From NCBI GenBank assembly GCA_022497155.1, contig MU385736.1, forward strand, positions 310,001 to 374,000: 64,000 nt of DNA, written 5' to 3'. Source of the DNA: Whalleya microplaca (taxonomy: Eukaryota; Ascomycota; Sordariomycetes; Xylariales; Xylariaceae). This document shows positions 24,961 to 35,842 of this stretch, piece by piece (position 1 is the first letter of the stretch; the number at the start of each line of letters is the position of its first letter). The notes below the pieces were generated by a model that was not told the origin of the DNA, did not search any database, and saw only the letters and a program-made list of their open reading frames with translations. Position numbers and translations under genes: made by a program.

Positions 24961-26131
24961 CTATTGCTTCCGCTTCGTGCAGATAATCCAGTTCAGATAC
25001 CCACAGGGCCAAAGGTGACGCTCCCTGCCACTCTGCACCGTCCAATCGTCGGTGTCGGCGCCGCAGGTGCGCAGCAGGACCTCGACCTCGTCGGGGGTGC
25101 GCGTGCGCAGACACGATACAACACCGTCAAAGACGAGGACGAAGGGGACGATGGGCAGGAGGTAAATGTAAAACAGCCGCGCTGGCGACCACCAGTACAG
25201 GAACGGCGCCACCAGCAGGATGAAGATCCCGAAGAGTCCGCAGGTCAGGAATCCACTGAATGTGCGATCTTGGAGCTCGAAGATGCTGTAGAAGGAAGGC
25301 GGTCAGTATTCGTTAGTCTTTTCCGGTCCTCCGATCGCCGTGAGGCGCTTCTCGTCACGTCGGAAGAGGAGTAGGAAAAAGGGGGGGGGGGGGGGCTGTG
25401 GTAACTCACCCGAACCCATCACTCGTCTCCACCGTGTTCCTTAAGATCGCACGCGCCAGCCCATCGTCGAAGTGGTGGAAGGCCAGGTTGAAGAGGCGGA
25501 ACACCCCCTTCCCCTTCCCCTTTCCATTCCCATTCTCACCGTAGCGCTTCAGCAAGTCCGGCGGCGCATTCGCAGCATCGACGGGCTCCGGGACATACGT
25601 CAGATGGGCACTCTGCCGGGCAGCCGCCTCCCACGCCTCGACATGCGGGTGCAGGTCCGTCAGCACGAAGCGCACGCCCTCTTCCTTCGGCGTCGATGCC
25701 ACGGCCGCATAGCTCGGCGACGCCGCCCCGTTCGAGACGGAGGACCCCCGGCCATTGCCCTTATCCTCGGGGCTCGCGTGCGGGCTCGGGCTGAGGAGCT
25801 GCGCGTTCAGGGCCTGCTCGATGAAGGGCGTCGGCCCGCCTGCACCCGCGCAGAAGTCTATGTAGGTGTGCGCGGACACGGAGGCGCCTAGCACGCGCCG
25901 CAGGGTGTTCGCTACGAGGGTCGCGGGACTGCATTGTTGGAGGGGCGGCAGGGCGACTGTCCAGGCGTGCGTGAGGCCCGTTTGTACGTAGGCGCGGAGG
26001 AAAGGGGGGAACCTGATATTTCGATATTTAGTTAGGAGAAGCAGATACGTAGAGAGATTATTGTAAGCCACTTACCATGGCTGATCATCGATCTCGAAGA
26101 GATGCATCCGCGGAATCCAAGGCTCTGCCAT
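24961..26131 (-). CDS. Methyltransferase-like protein with C-terminal membrane segments
   Basis: Three exons: 26131-26076, 26012-25410 and 25285-24961, giving 327 residues. It starts MAEPWIPRMHLFEIDDQPWF, continues with a block containing YIDFCAGAGGPTPFIE (about 77-92), an S-adenosylmethionine-site-like glycine motif, and then FVLTDLHPHVEAWE and FRLFNLAFHHFDDGLARAIL. The C-terminal third has a hydrophobic pair around FLTCGLFGIFILLVAPFLY and LFYIYLLPIVPFVLVFDG, followed by SCLRTRTPDEVEVLL. I associate this whole arrangement with a conserved, uncharacterised fungal family. Methyl transfer is inferred from the fold signature only; the substrate is unknown. A Gly/Lys low-complexity stretch interrupts the domain. 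The second intron contains a 15-base G run (C run on the coding strand). Confidence 0.8.
25381..25395. repeat. 15-base G homopolymer in an intron
   Basis: A run of 15 G on the + strand, preceded by 5 A. It sits inside the second intron of the methyltransferase-like gene, about 15 bases after the donor in the direction of transcription. Length is likely unstable. Confidence 0.9.
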
Positions 26132-26967
26132 CGTGATATGACGTGTGGCGTTGTACAACAGAACTACTTAACTTATAAAACAACTTCTCAAGAACAGCAA
26201 TGAAGAACTCGCAATAGCTTCAGTAGTCCCGTAATCTTTAATGGAAAGTTCTTGGCCTGCGTATCTAGTTAGGACGGGAAGGTAATAAATAGCGTCATGA
26301 TGACACAACCTCAGCTTCTTTTGGGTGTTGCTGAGCTTTGTGTAGCTTGCTGAGCTTTGGGTCATCTACAGGAGAAACTGCCTATTGCGGCCTGTAGCTT
26401 TCGCCATAAAACATGCGTGAGACAAGCAGGGACCAGACAGGGACCAGACAGGGACCAGGGAGCTACTTATCCTAGGCTGTCTAAGGAGTAGCCTAGACCG
26501 CTGCCAAGCACCAAGTTCTCACTGCACCCCACCATAACCGTTCTGAGGCAGTTCGTTCCAGAGCGTGAGGCTGAAACGAACGAGACATCTACATGTACAA
26601 GATCAAGATCAAGATATTCTACTACGACTATTCATAGTCGATCGAGTTGTGTATAACTTACTAAATAACGCCGACGGTTCTTTTAGTTGGTAACTCGCGG
26701 TTCTTATCCCAGATTCATGGTGCCTGACTGAAATTGCCAGATTTGGCATGTGATATAAGTCGACGAAGTTCGAACGGTGGATCAATAGAATGGCCAGTTT
26801 GGATAAAAACCACACCGTCAAAACCCGCCTCCGCCTCCGCCTTGGTTGATTAGTGATTTGGTGTTTAAGAAGATTTATTAGGACGATGAAAAGGATTGTC
26901 TTTACACCTGAATTCTCACCTAAGTTTTTGGTGTAGCTGGTATTTATATGAGAGCGCTTGTTCGGCA
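26132..26967. other. Divergent promoter region with short tandem repeats
   Basis: This lies between the methyltransferase-like gene (-) and the P450 (+). It contains three 11-base direct repeats at 26427-26459, listed separately. No gene is supported. Confidence 0.5.
26427..26459 (+). repeat. Three tandem copies of an 11-mer
   Basis: The unit CAGGGACCAGA occurs three times head to tail, the last copy with one mismatch at its end. It lies in the spacer upstream of the P450 gene. Confidence 0.85.
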
Positions 26968-28587
26968 ATGGGGCTCCTGGAAGGGTCAGGACTATTTTGG
27001 TTAGGGTTGATTGGCACCCTTCTCTGCTACCAATTCGTGCTACGAACGCCGAGTATCCGACAGAATGGGATTGCGCTGAGGTATGACCCCATTGCCACAA
27101 TGACCTACCTAGTAAAGACCAGCTTTTGATCTTATAATAGGAAACCCCCGAACACCTTGCCCCTAGTAGGAAATGGTATCCTCTTTCTTCAAGCGCGGCA
27201 GAAGCTTTTCTCGTGGTTCGTCAAATGTGAACGCCAGTTCGGATATGAGACGTTCCAGATCAGCGTCCCTACTCTTCCTCCGGGTGTGGTGGTGAACGAC
27301 CCCAAGAACCTCGAATATGTGTTCAAACATGAGAGCATCTTCGGAAAAGGCGATTTCTTCAAGCGGCTATCCTGGGACTTGTTCGGCAATGGCATCATCA
27401 ATTCGGACGGCGAGCTGTGGAAGGTTCAGAGGAAAGCCGGGCTCGCCTTTCTCAATAACTCGAACTTGCGCGTCTTGACCGATGTGGCCTTGCCGCAGTA
27501 TCTCGGTCATAGCGTCAAGTACTTACGAGAGCAGGCCAGCCGAGATAATGTGGTGGATCTACAGACCGTCTTCCACGAGATCACGAGCCAGCTGATGGGT
27601 AAGATGGCCTACGACATGGAGATGCATGCTGATGACGATTTTACCCTTGCCTTCGACTACGCATCGGGCGCAACTACCGAGCGCTTTCAGAATCCCCTGT
27701 GGTTCATCACCGAGCCTTTCACAGGTTCTCGGTTTAGGAAGTCTCTTGCCACGATCCGCACCTTTGGAAATCGAATTGTGGAAACAGCTGCTACAAAGCA
27801 CCACAAACAGGCGCAGGAGGCTGCGACTATTTCAGACTCAAGCATTGATAGGCTAGACAGAGTTTCCGGCAGCTTGATTCAGTCTCTGTTAGATGTCTTT
27901 GGTGATAACCAGCAACTAGTATCAGATTCCGCTTTGAATTTTCTCTCAGCTGGCCGAGACACCGTTGCTCAAGGGCTAACGTGGAGCATGTACCTTCTCA
28001 TGCAGCACAGCTCCGTCACTGACAAGATTCGAAGTGAGGTGCAGAAACTACTAGAGACTAGAGGGGAGTCCCTCGAAGAGTTCAACGGAAAAAGCGATGG
28101 GGTTAACTCGGCTGTGTTCACCCCCACCTCCCTGCCCTACACAATGGCCGTCTTCTACGAGGCTCTGCGCCTGTACCCCCCAATCCCCTTCGAGATCAAG
28201 CAGTGCGAGAAAGCGACGACCCTCCCAGACGGCACGTATCTCCCGAAGAAGTCCATCGTGTTCTGGTGCACGTGGGCCATGAACCGCTCCAAGATCAGCT
28301 GGGGCGAGGATGCCGACGCCTTCCGTCCCGAGAGGTGGCTCACGGAGGACGGCAAGCTGATCACGAAGAGCGCCGCCGAGTTCCCGGTGTTCAACGGTGG
28401 CTCGAGATTGTGTCTGGGAAAACGCATGGCGGAGCTGTTGGCCGTCCAGGTCATCGCTACGATGGTGCTGCTGTTTGACTTCGTGCCGGCCTATGAGGGG
28501 GAGAGGGTCAGCAAGAGCAGCCTTACGCTGCCGATGGAAGGTGGTCTTCCGTGTCTTGTGAAGCCTAGGGAGAACTACCAGGGGTAA
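26968..28587 (+). CDS. Cytochrome P450, CYP52-clan-like
   Basis: Two exons: 26968-27080 and 27141-28587, giving 519 residues, a full-length microsomal P450. It opens with a membrane anchor (LFWLGLIGTLLCYQFVL) and a proline-rich hinge (PPNTLPLVGNG). The I-helix reads LSAGRDTVAQ, the K-helix ExxR is EALR (within FYEALRLYPPIP), followed by FRPERW. The heme loop is FPVFNGGSRLCLGKRMA with the heme-binding Cys. AGRDT and the FNGG heme loop are typical of fungal CYP52 and neighbouring families that hydroxylate alkanes or fatty acids. The reaction would be NADPH-dependent monooxygenation at the ER membrane. Substrate is not determinable. It is followed 0.75 kb downstream, same strand, by an MFS pump. 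The start at 26968 places the anchor at the N-terminus. Confidence 0.92.
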
Positions 28588-29343
28588 TCAGTCGTATCCA
28601 GGATAGTTGTTACGGATGGATCTGTGAACTAGTCGGTTTCTTCTAGCATTTGGCTCTCGCCAGTCAGTGAGAGAATCTCGGTCAGTAACATATATGCTTC
28701 TGGAGTAAAACATATATAAGGCAGCTTGCTCAAAATATCGGCGCCACCAGAATTTGATACCGATACGCGGTAACGCCCAGCGACCTCTCCCCTGAAATGC
28801 CTATGGTCTAACGAGGGTTCCAATCTTCGGCAGGAGAGCGATGATTGAAAATGTTTATGGCCTTCATCACTGAACCCCAACTCGATTGTTTCTATATGCG
28901 CCAAGAAGACTCTGTAAATACAACTGCAAGCGAGATGATACACCCAGGGTTCTACTTCGTATAAGAGACATCGATATGGAAAATTTTAGCAGCTTTACAA
29001 GCGGTCATATATGGTCGGGCAAGGGATGCTCAAAGGAAAAGGAAAAGAAAAAGGATATTATGTCGGTGCCAATATCCTGGAACGGCAACAGAATTATGGC
29101 TGTATGTATAATTAATATGTAGAGGATAGTACGTCTATTGTATTTCGCTGCTCGGAGGCTTTGAATCGGTCTTTCGGACCCGGGCTCTCATTTTTGCTAG
29201 TCAAAGAGCCGAGATCTATCGGGAACTCCCGCCTTACATCTCGTCTATATATATATGTTCGACTTTTTATCTTCTAAGTTTTCCTTAATCTTGAATTTAG
29301 CAGACATCTTTCTCAGCGCTCGAGTCAGCTTTTCACCATCACC
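28588..29343. other. Spacer between P450 and MFS pump
   Basis: 0.76 kb with no supported gene. It contains the MFS promoter, including a TA-repeat TATA element listed separately, and a leader rich in CT just before the ATG. Confidence 0.5.
29245..29255 (+). promoter_or_regulatory. TATA element upstream of the MFS pump
   Basis: An 11-base alternating TA run (TATATATATAT) ends 88 bases before the ATG at 29344. Its spacing suits a core promoter, but this was judged by eye only. Confidence 0.4.
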
Positions 29344-31439
29344 ATGGAGTCCAAACAGGGGGCAGAGAAGACCGCTGGACAGATAGACGACAGTAAAGAT
29401 TTGAAGGATCAAAACAGCGACACCCCTCGTCCTTCGGGACTTAAGTTCGCGTTGATAATACTATCCGCGTTCGCAGCTATGTTCTTGGTATCCTTGGTAC
29501 GTTACCCTGACCCCAGAATCCGAGGGGTCATAGTTGACAAGCAATGGCAGGATAAACTCATCATCTCAACCGCCATTCCTCAGATCACCGACACGTTCCA
29601 CTCGAAGGACGACATTGGCTGGTACGGCACAGCATATCTGCTCACCAACTGCTCTTTTCAGCTGGTGTTTGGGAAACTATACAAGTTCCTCCCCGTCAAG
29701 CCCACTTTCCTGACGTCTTTGCTCCTGTTCGAGGTCGGCTCCGCCCTCTGCGGTGCAGCCCCAAATTCCATCGCATTCATATTCGGGAGAGTCATCGCCG
29801 GCCTGGGAGCCGGAGGCGTTCTTCCTGGTGTTGTAAGCTATTTCCCTTCTCCGAGATGAATATCGCAACCGTCTACGACTTCGACTGGCTGACACCATGC
29901 TATTTCAGATGGTCATCATTGTTTATACTGTCCCATTGCACAAGCGGCCCAAGTATCAGGGCGTCTTTGGTGCCGTATTTGGTGTTGCTTCACTCCTTGG
30001 GCCTACCATGGGCGGTGCCTTCACCACCAACGTCACCTGGAGATGGTGTTTTTACATTAACCGCAAGTACATCATGAAATGACCATTAATATAGTATATC
30101 TAACGCTCCAGCACCAGTTCCCATTGGTGGTGCGGTCATGTTGCTGGTGTTCTTCTTGCTCCACGTACCCGACCAGCCGGGGACCAAGATCCCCCTGAAA
30201 GAGAAGTTGCGTCAGGCCAATCCCTTAGGTTTCATTTGCCTCGTTCCCGGAATTGTATGCCTCTGCCTTGTTCTACAATGGGGTGGCACCACATACCCTG
30301 TGAGTTTCCAGTTGGGCCTCTCTTTATGCACATTTATCTCGAACTTATATAGCTGACTCCGGGATCTAGTGGAATAACGGGCGTATTATTGCCTTATTTG
30401 TTATTTCCTTCCTGCTTCTGATCTCCTTTATTCTAGTCCAGGTCTGGCTGCCTGAGCAAGCCATCCTGCCACCGCGTCTTTTTATCCAACGCAGCATCGC
30501 CTCTGGCCTCTGGGCAAGCTTGTGCATCGGTGCACACCAGGCCATACTTCGTGAGTGCCTGCTATGCATTGGGGAGAAATATTAGCCCGTCCTAAACTCT
30601 AATTGCCAGTGTACTATCTTCCCATCTGGTTTCAGGCCATCCAGGGGGAATCAGCCGTCCAAAGCGGCATCGACCTCCTTCCCATGGTGCTGTTCACTGC
30701 GGCAACGTCGATCGCCAACGGCCAGCTAGTCTCACTGATTGGCTATTACACGCCATCTTTCATATTTGGTATCTGCTTCAGCGCCATCGGCGCTGGCTTG
30801 CTCACTACCCTCGAAGTTCACGCCTCGAAGGGGAAATGGATCGGGTACCAGGTCCTTTACGGTTTCGGTCAAGGCTTGGCCTCGCAGGCTCCGAACATGG
30901 CCGCGCAGACGGTTCTGCCCAAAGAGGACGTGGCCATCGGCGCATCACTAATGTTCTTCGGGTAGGCCTACCCTCCCTGCATCTAAGACTAATTACCATT
31001 TGTCGAGACGCTCATCTATTTTGCTAATTGTATTTCCAGACAGACACTTTTCAGCGCAGTCTTTGTCTCGGTCGGGGCGAATGTGCTTAGCGACCAGCTG
31101 GCCAACCGCCTGGCCGAAATCCCAGGCATTAGTCCTGAGCTTATACAAAACGCAGGGACGACAGACTTCCTCGCTAGAATCAGCATACAGTACCGCGCGG
31201 CGGCGCTAGAAGGGTATAACGACTCGCTACGCGTAGTCTTCGTGGTTGCTCTTTGCATGGCCTGTCTCGCAGCCCCTGGCGCCATTGCCATGGAATGGCG
31301 GACCGTCAAGAAGAGGATCTCACCCAAGAGGCCTGCCAGGGAGCAAGCTGCTGAGAGAGGCCTGGGTCAGAGTGAGGCGCCTATGGTGGGGTCGACGGTG
31401 AGTAGCAATGTTGCACACATTGAGGGAAAGACCGTGTAG
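29344..31439 (+). CDS. MFS multidrug/toxin efflux pump, DHA2 (14-TM) type
   Basis: Seven exons: 29344-29496, 29551-29832, 29909-30062, 30112-30299, 30370-30550, 30610-30961 and 31040-31439, giving 569 residues. The N-terminal tail is polar and cytosolic. The first helices carry [16 protein letters not shown] and [16 protein letters not shown], followed by [15 protein letters not shown] (antiporter-type motif) and [18 protein letters not shown] with TWRWCFYIN. These features mark the drug:H+ antiporter 2 family, which includes plasma-membrane pumps for fungal toxins such as HC-toxin and aflatoxin. The C-terminus is a Lys/Arg-rich cytosolic tail. The third intron (30063-30111) has a GC donor (GCAAGT); no GT donor keeps the frame there. 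The substrate is unknown, and the P450 next door hints at a shared metabolite. Confidence 0.92.
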
Positions 31440-32920
31440 AAGAACCCTTGGTCGAGAGGGGCTGGGAAAGCTGTGGCCTGCTAATGACTTCTGGATTAGT
31501 GATTATAAGTGCCATCTATTTCAGGATAATTTCGTTGATGTATGGGAGGTGCACTGTTATCTAGCCTTTTGAAAGGCTATTATGTATCACAAGGGCTCAT
31601 ATACCCTGATTTACCTTGCACTCCACTCAGCCATCAAACTCTAAACTAGTCCCCAGGTCTTTGGTAACTCGTATGAGACACTTAAAATTTCCAGAACGAT
31701 TTAGATGAAAGGATAACGGAGACCCAAGACAAATTCATTGAATAGAGGACCCACAATGAATTGACGAGACCAATGCTGAAAAACATGTTACTGTATACTT
31801 GACAAATTTTGTGCTAATTGTCAAGCTTCATGTTTATTCGCCATCAAGTATGGATGGTCAGACTTGACGAGGACCTGGCTATGACTTACGAATCAACAAT
31901 TTCATTATAGACCCAGTTCAACTATCAATATGTGTCTTGCTATTAACCAAATCTCATAATAGAGAACAAAAACCTTACAAGTCGTTACCTATGCTCCCCT
32001 GGTGGTGTTCTCCTAGAATACCATAGCAGGAGTATATGGTATTATATACTCAGTTGTGAATTGCTAGTTCATGATATGTTATAGATTTGACTTTATCCAT
32101 GATCACATCTGAGACAGCGAACTCCAGTTGTAGTAAAACATTGAGCGTATATTTATTAGTATCTTCACGCAGGGTTATGCAAACCCGCAATCTGTTTGTT
32201 AAGTTTCCATTCCACCTTCTTTCCTTGTTAGTTGTCCCCATAAAGATGTCATTTATATCACGATTGCTGATATTACTGATATTACAGGATGTGGTCTAAT
32301 GATGAGCATACCATTCAAATTCTAAGTAATAAGAGATACACGGTTATTGTAAAAATCAGAGTATTATGGAAGCAAAGACATTACTAGCAGCTCTTTGTCG
32401 AGTGTCAAGAGTCTGCAACACATAACAGCAATCCGTATGTGAACTTTTGAACACTTGCTCGGGATGCAGACCAAACTCCCAGATATCCCTTGGTTCCTTC
32501 AGTATCAGCCAGACAGCCTGTAGTAGACCTGAGATAGCTCTGGGGCACCCTAGGTAGTCTGTCAGATATACCTCCAGATGTATCGAAGTAAACTGCACCG
32601 GGCAGTCCATGGTAGATGTCACATAAACCTGGATATCCCGAAGAAGCCCGAATAGACCACCGGGAGTTCTTCCGGATGTATCGACGGATATATCGACGAC
32701 TGACCTGCGGCACCTACTGAATTGATTGGTTGTTCAATCGCCCTTAGCAACCCCCAGTTTAGAATTTGATTGATATTATTTTCTTCAAGCTTACATTCCC
32801 CACTCATGACTCCCTCATGGTTGCGTTTCTATCCATCTCGTAATTTTTTTCCCTATTTCCTTCTTCTGCAACCCAGCTCCACTGCTCTCCCAAGCCACAT
32901 TGACAGTCATTGATGGAATC
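31440..32920. other. Gene-free stretch of 1.5 kb
   Basis: AT-rich to about 32.35 kb. After that, minus-strand sequence from 32356 to 32713 is open in overlapping frames, with no motif I recognise. No supported gene. Confidence 0.45.
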
Positions 32921-34589
32921 ATGGAGTCTATCGAGTTTACCAAGTATGATCGGATGGTAGAGGCTCATGACGATAGCCAGAGTACTCTGACTTTCGGAGT
33001 TGAACTCGAGTTCCTGGTTGCCGTCGTGAAGTTCGGACAAAGAGACCCTCAACCAGACGAAGACCGCGCTCCGTTCAGATGCGACACCGAGAATGGATAC
33101 AAGCAGCAGGTCCAAATCGATCAGCAAATGATGGAAGTACTCATGCGACCGGGTTATATGCCTTGGCGCCATTCTGTTCACGATTTGTTTCGAGGGCCCA
33201 ATAGGTATGTATTCTTGAATTCACCATCCCCTTCCCCCGTATTTCAGCTTACCTTCGGCGCCAACCCGACTCATTTGGAATCGGAAGAAGGTTCTCTAAG
33301 CATGACTGGTAGCCTTTTCGCACCGAGACAGCTGAGACATGCACATAATCACTAACTTTGGATTGAATATAGTAACATCCGTCTCTATGACGCCTGGCGT
33401 CTTACTAACGACTCCTCGCTCAGATATGGCCAGAACTGGAGCCCTCCGGAATATATGTGGATCGGAAGAGAGGTGACTTCGGAGGTCATGAGCTCTCAAG
33501 GAAACGATCATGTTCGAAAGATCACGGATGTTTGTCGGTCGATTCGGGACGCACGTACTAGTCTCAACGAAACCACTGGGGTCCATGTCCATGTAGGACT
33601 CGGAGATGAACCATTTAGCCTTCTCACGTTGAAGAAGTTCGTGTCGCTCCTTTGGTTTATCGATGAGATGTTGCTCGGACTTCACCACCCATCTCGACAT
33701 AATAATCGCCATTGCCATCAGTTGCGTTCTATGTCTGCCCTTGGACAGCAAACACTTGAAGCTTTAAGGATAGCTGGCGATACTTTGGATCCAGACCAAG
33801 AGTACGTAAAAAGAAGTCATATCTTTTATATTTCAGATTGCTTGTTAGGATATATCTACCTGCATAGGATACCTCTCGTTCTCAAATTTCCGAGGCACTA
33901 TCTAGAACTTAGGACACCGTCTGAAATGGATATTCACTAACTATGGACTATGCATAGGATGGAGATGAACAACTTTGTACCCTCTATCCCGTCAATAGAG
34001 CAAGCTCTTCAGATGCGCGTTGTCTAGGCAGCAAAGAGCATCGAAGCGTTGGCACGACTGATGACGGGTCCAGGCCGGGGCAGGTCAGTAATACTCCTCT
34101 TCTATTTTTCCACCCCATATCTTTTCAGCAATATGACTTCAAATCCTATCACTTTCCCCTGCATCCTTGCATACCTTGACGGTCCGTGGGCAAGGCAATT
34201 ACTCACATGAAAGTTTCTCCAGAGGATCGGTCGGTTTCACCCACTTCCTCCCTACAGGACATACAGGAGGAAGTATCCAAACAATTGAATTCAGACAGAT
34301 GGCCGGTTCCCTTGACCCGTTGCCAATCATCTATTGGGCGCGAGTCTGTATGAAGATCGTTGACTTTACCAGACTGGTCAATGCCGCCCCCTTCAAGGTC
34401 CTGCTGGATGATGTTGTGAGAAAAGGAGCCATGTCTGAGTACTTCAACTTCCTGGTTTACATCGGGCTGCCGACAGAAGCAGCATACTTCCAATCGCGGG
34501 TCCAGGGGTATGCAACAAGCCAGGAATTCTTCGAGGGGCAGGAGGATGGACTCTTGTTGGTCCGCCGCCTCACAGATCCTGACTGCTAA
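32921..34589 (+). CDS. Amidoligase-family protein (Amidoligase_2) with an in-frame TAG
   Basis: Four exons: 32921-33204, 33373-33801, 33958-34083 and 34223-34589. Phases agree throughout and give 401 codons. Three signatures of the amidoligase (COOH-NH2 ligase, glutamine-synthetase-like fold) family are present: LTFGVELEFLV near the N-terminus (metal/ATP-binding Glu pair), TGVHVHVGLGD in the middle, and TIEFRQMAGSLD near the C-terminus. Family members join carboxyl and amine groups using ATP; fungal members are uncharacterised. In the third exon codon 261 is TAG (34025-34027), where related proteins as I recall have Trp (context QALQMRVV-stop-AAKSIEALARLM). A 51-nt in-frame intron, 33977-34027 (GTACCC...TCTAG), would remove the stop together with 16 residues. 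So this is either a gene with an extra intron or a recent nonsense allele. Introns here are unusually long (139-168 nt). Confidence 0.75.
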
Positions 34590-35842
34590 TGTCTGGTTCC
34601 TTTGGTAGTAATCATTGAGGGGTTGATGTATAATTGATGGTCGATTGTTAGAATAGGAGGTTGGGCGACCCACATGCTGTATTATAGTTAGACAATTGAC
34701 CTGAAGGTGATGAACTCGTTATTCACCACTCTACTAACCACGCTATATTGTAATAAGCATGTAAATAATCACTGCAATAACAAGGCTGTACCTAGTACAG
34801 CATATTTATTGGCATTGATACGCATTGCGTACGCACTGTTGATAAGTAGGTTACGTGAAAGTCGATGGGAAGTGTAACTGTTGATAATGAAGAGGGTATG
34901 CTTTGAATAGATGGAAGGTCTGTGGAAAAATAAGGGGAAATAATACAAATGCGTATACTCATAACAGTGAGCGTGAGGAGGTTGGCGGGTGATAGCAGAT
35001 TTCACAATAAATGCCCAAGCAACACAACTCTTGCATGTTATTTCGAGCAGCACATCAATGAGATAGTTATGTTCCCCGTCTGTCAGGGCTAGGCTGTCTG
35101 TTAGGGGTAGGTTATCTCTGCTTAATATTACTAAGTCTTCCAAATAAGTCTATTCTAAGTCCTTGCAGCACTAGGATATTGTTTAGTCCGGAAATAATAG
35201 ACTGATATATACTTCTGGAACGTCTTACTAAAGGAGATTCCTCGTCCTCTGCAAATCCGAATCTTCTCGGCTTGGGCGCTCCGGGGGTTTCTGGACTGTC
35301 GTTTGTGTCTGGTAGTTGTTCTCTGTATGTCTCCGTCCCTTAGACGATCCGGTTGTATACCCTTTGTATAAAAAGTCTCCAATCCTGTTCCTCTGGTATC
35401 CCTAACTGTAATATGTATAATATAGCCTTATGAAAATTCTGTCGGAAAGCCTATTGGTCTACCGCCTATTAGACTGGGTAAGGTTTCCGAGAAACTCGTC
35501 TCGACCTTCTGGTTATTTTTATCCGTTAAGCAGGTCTGAAAGGTCTGTTCTGACTTCTCGTAAATTCTCGTTATATGCCACGCGGGGTTCAGTTTATTGA
35601 CTACACTAGTGCCCAACTCATATCTGGTACATTTAGGTCTATGACTGTCTTGAGAGCTCTCTTAAGGGGAAAATCCTCAAATTTAGCTCTCCTCGAATAA
35701 GTTCCAGAGAGGTTGTATTCGAAATCTTGTTGGCTATTTCTGGTTTGGACCTGCAGTTTAGGGGAATGTAGTACTAGTTGTATCATTTGATGCCAGTCTA
35801 TTCAATCTCATATCCTGATATGGCGTTGCTGGTCTGCCCTCG
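34590..35842. other. Gap of 1.25 kb with minus-strand open stretches of unknown origin
   Basis: Minus-strand sequence between 35786 and 35155 has three consecutive open stretches of 61, 62 and 75 codons in different frames. They are polar and protein-like in composition. I do not recognise them. They may be a decayed element or gene. The rest shows nothing. Confidence 0.35.

Noticed and set aside
18712..31439. A complete secondary-metabolite gene cluster
   Set aside because: SDR, P450 and MFS are present but no backbone synthase or pathway regulator is visible, and mitochondrial carrier genes lie among them.
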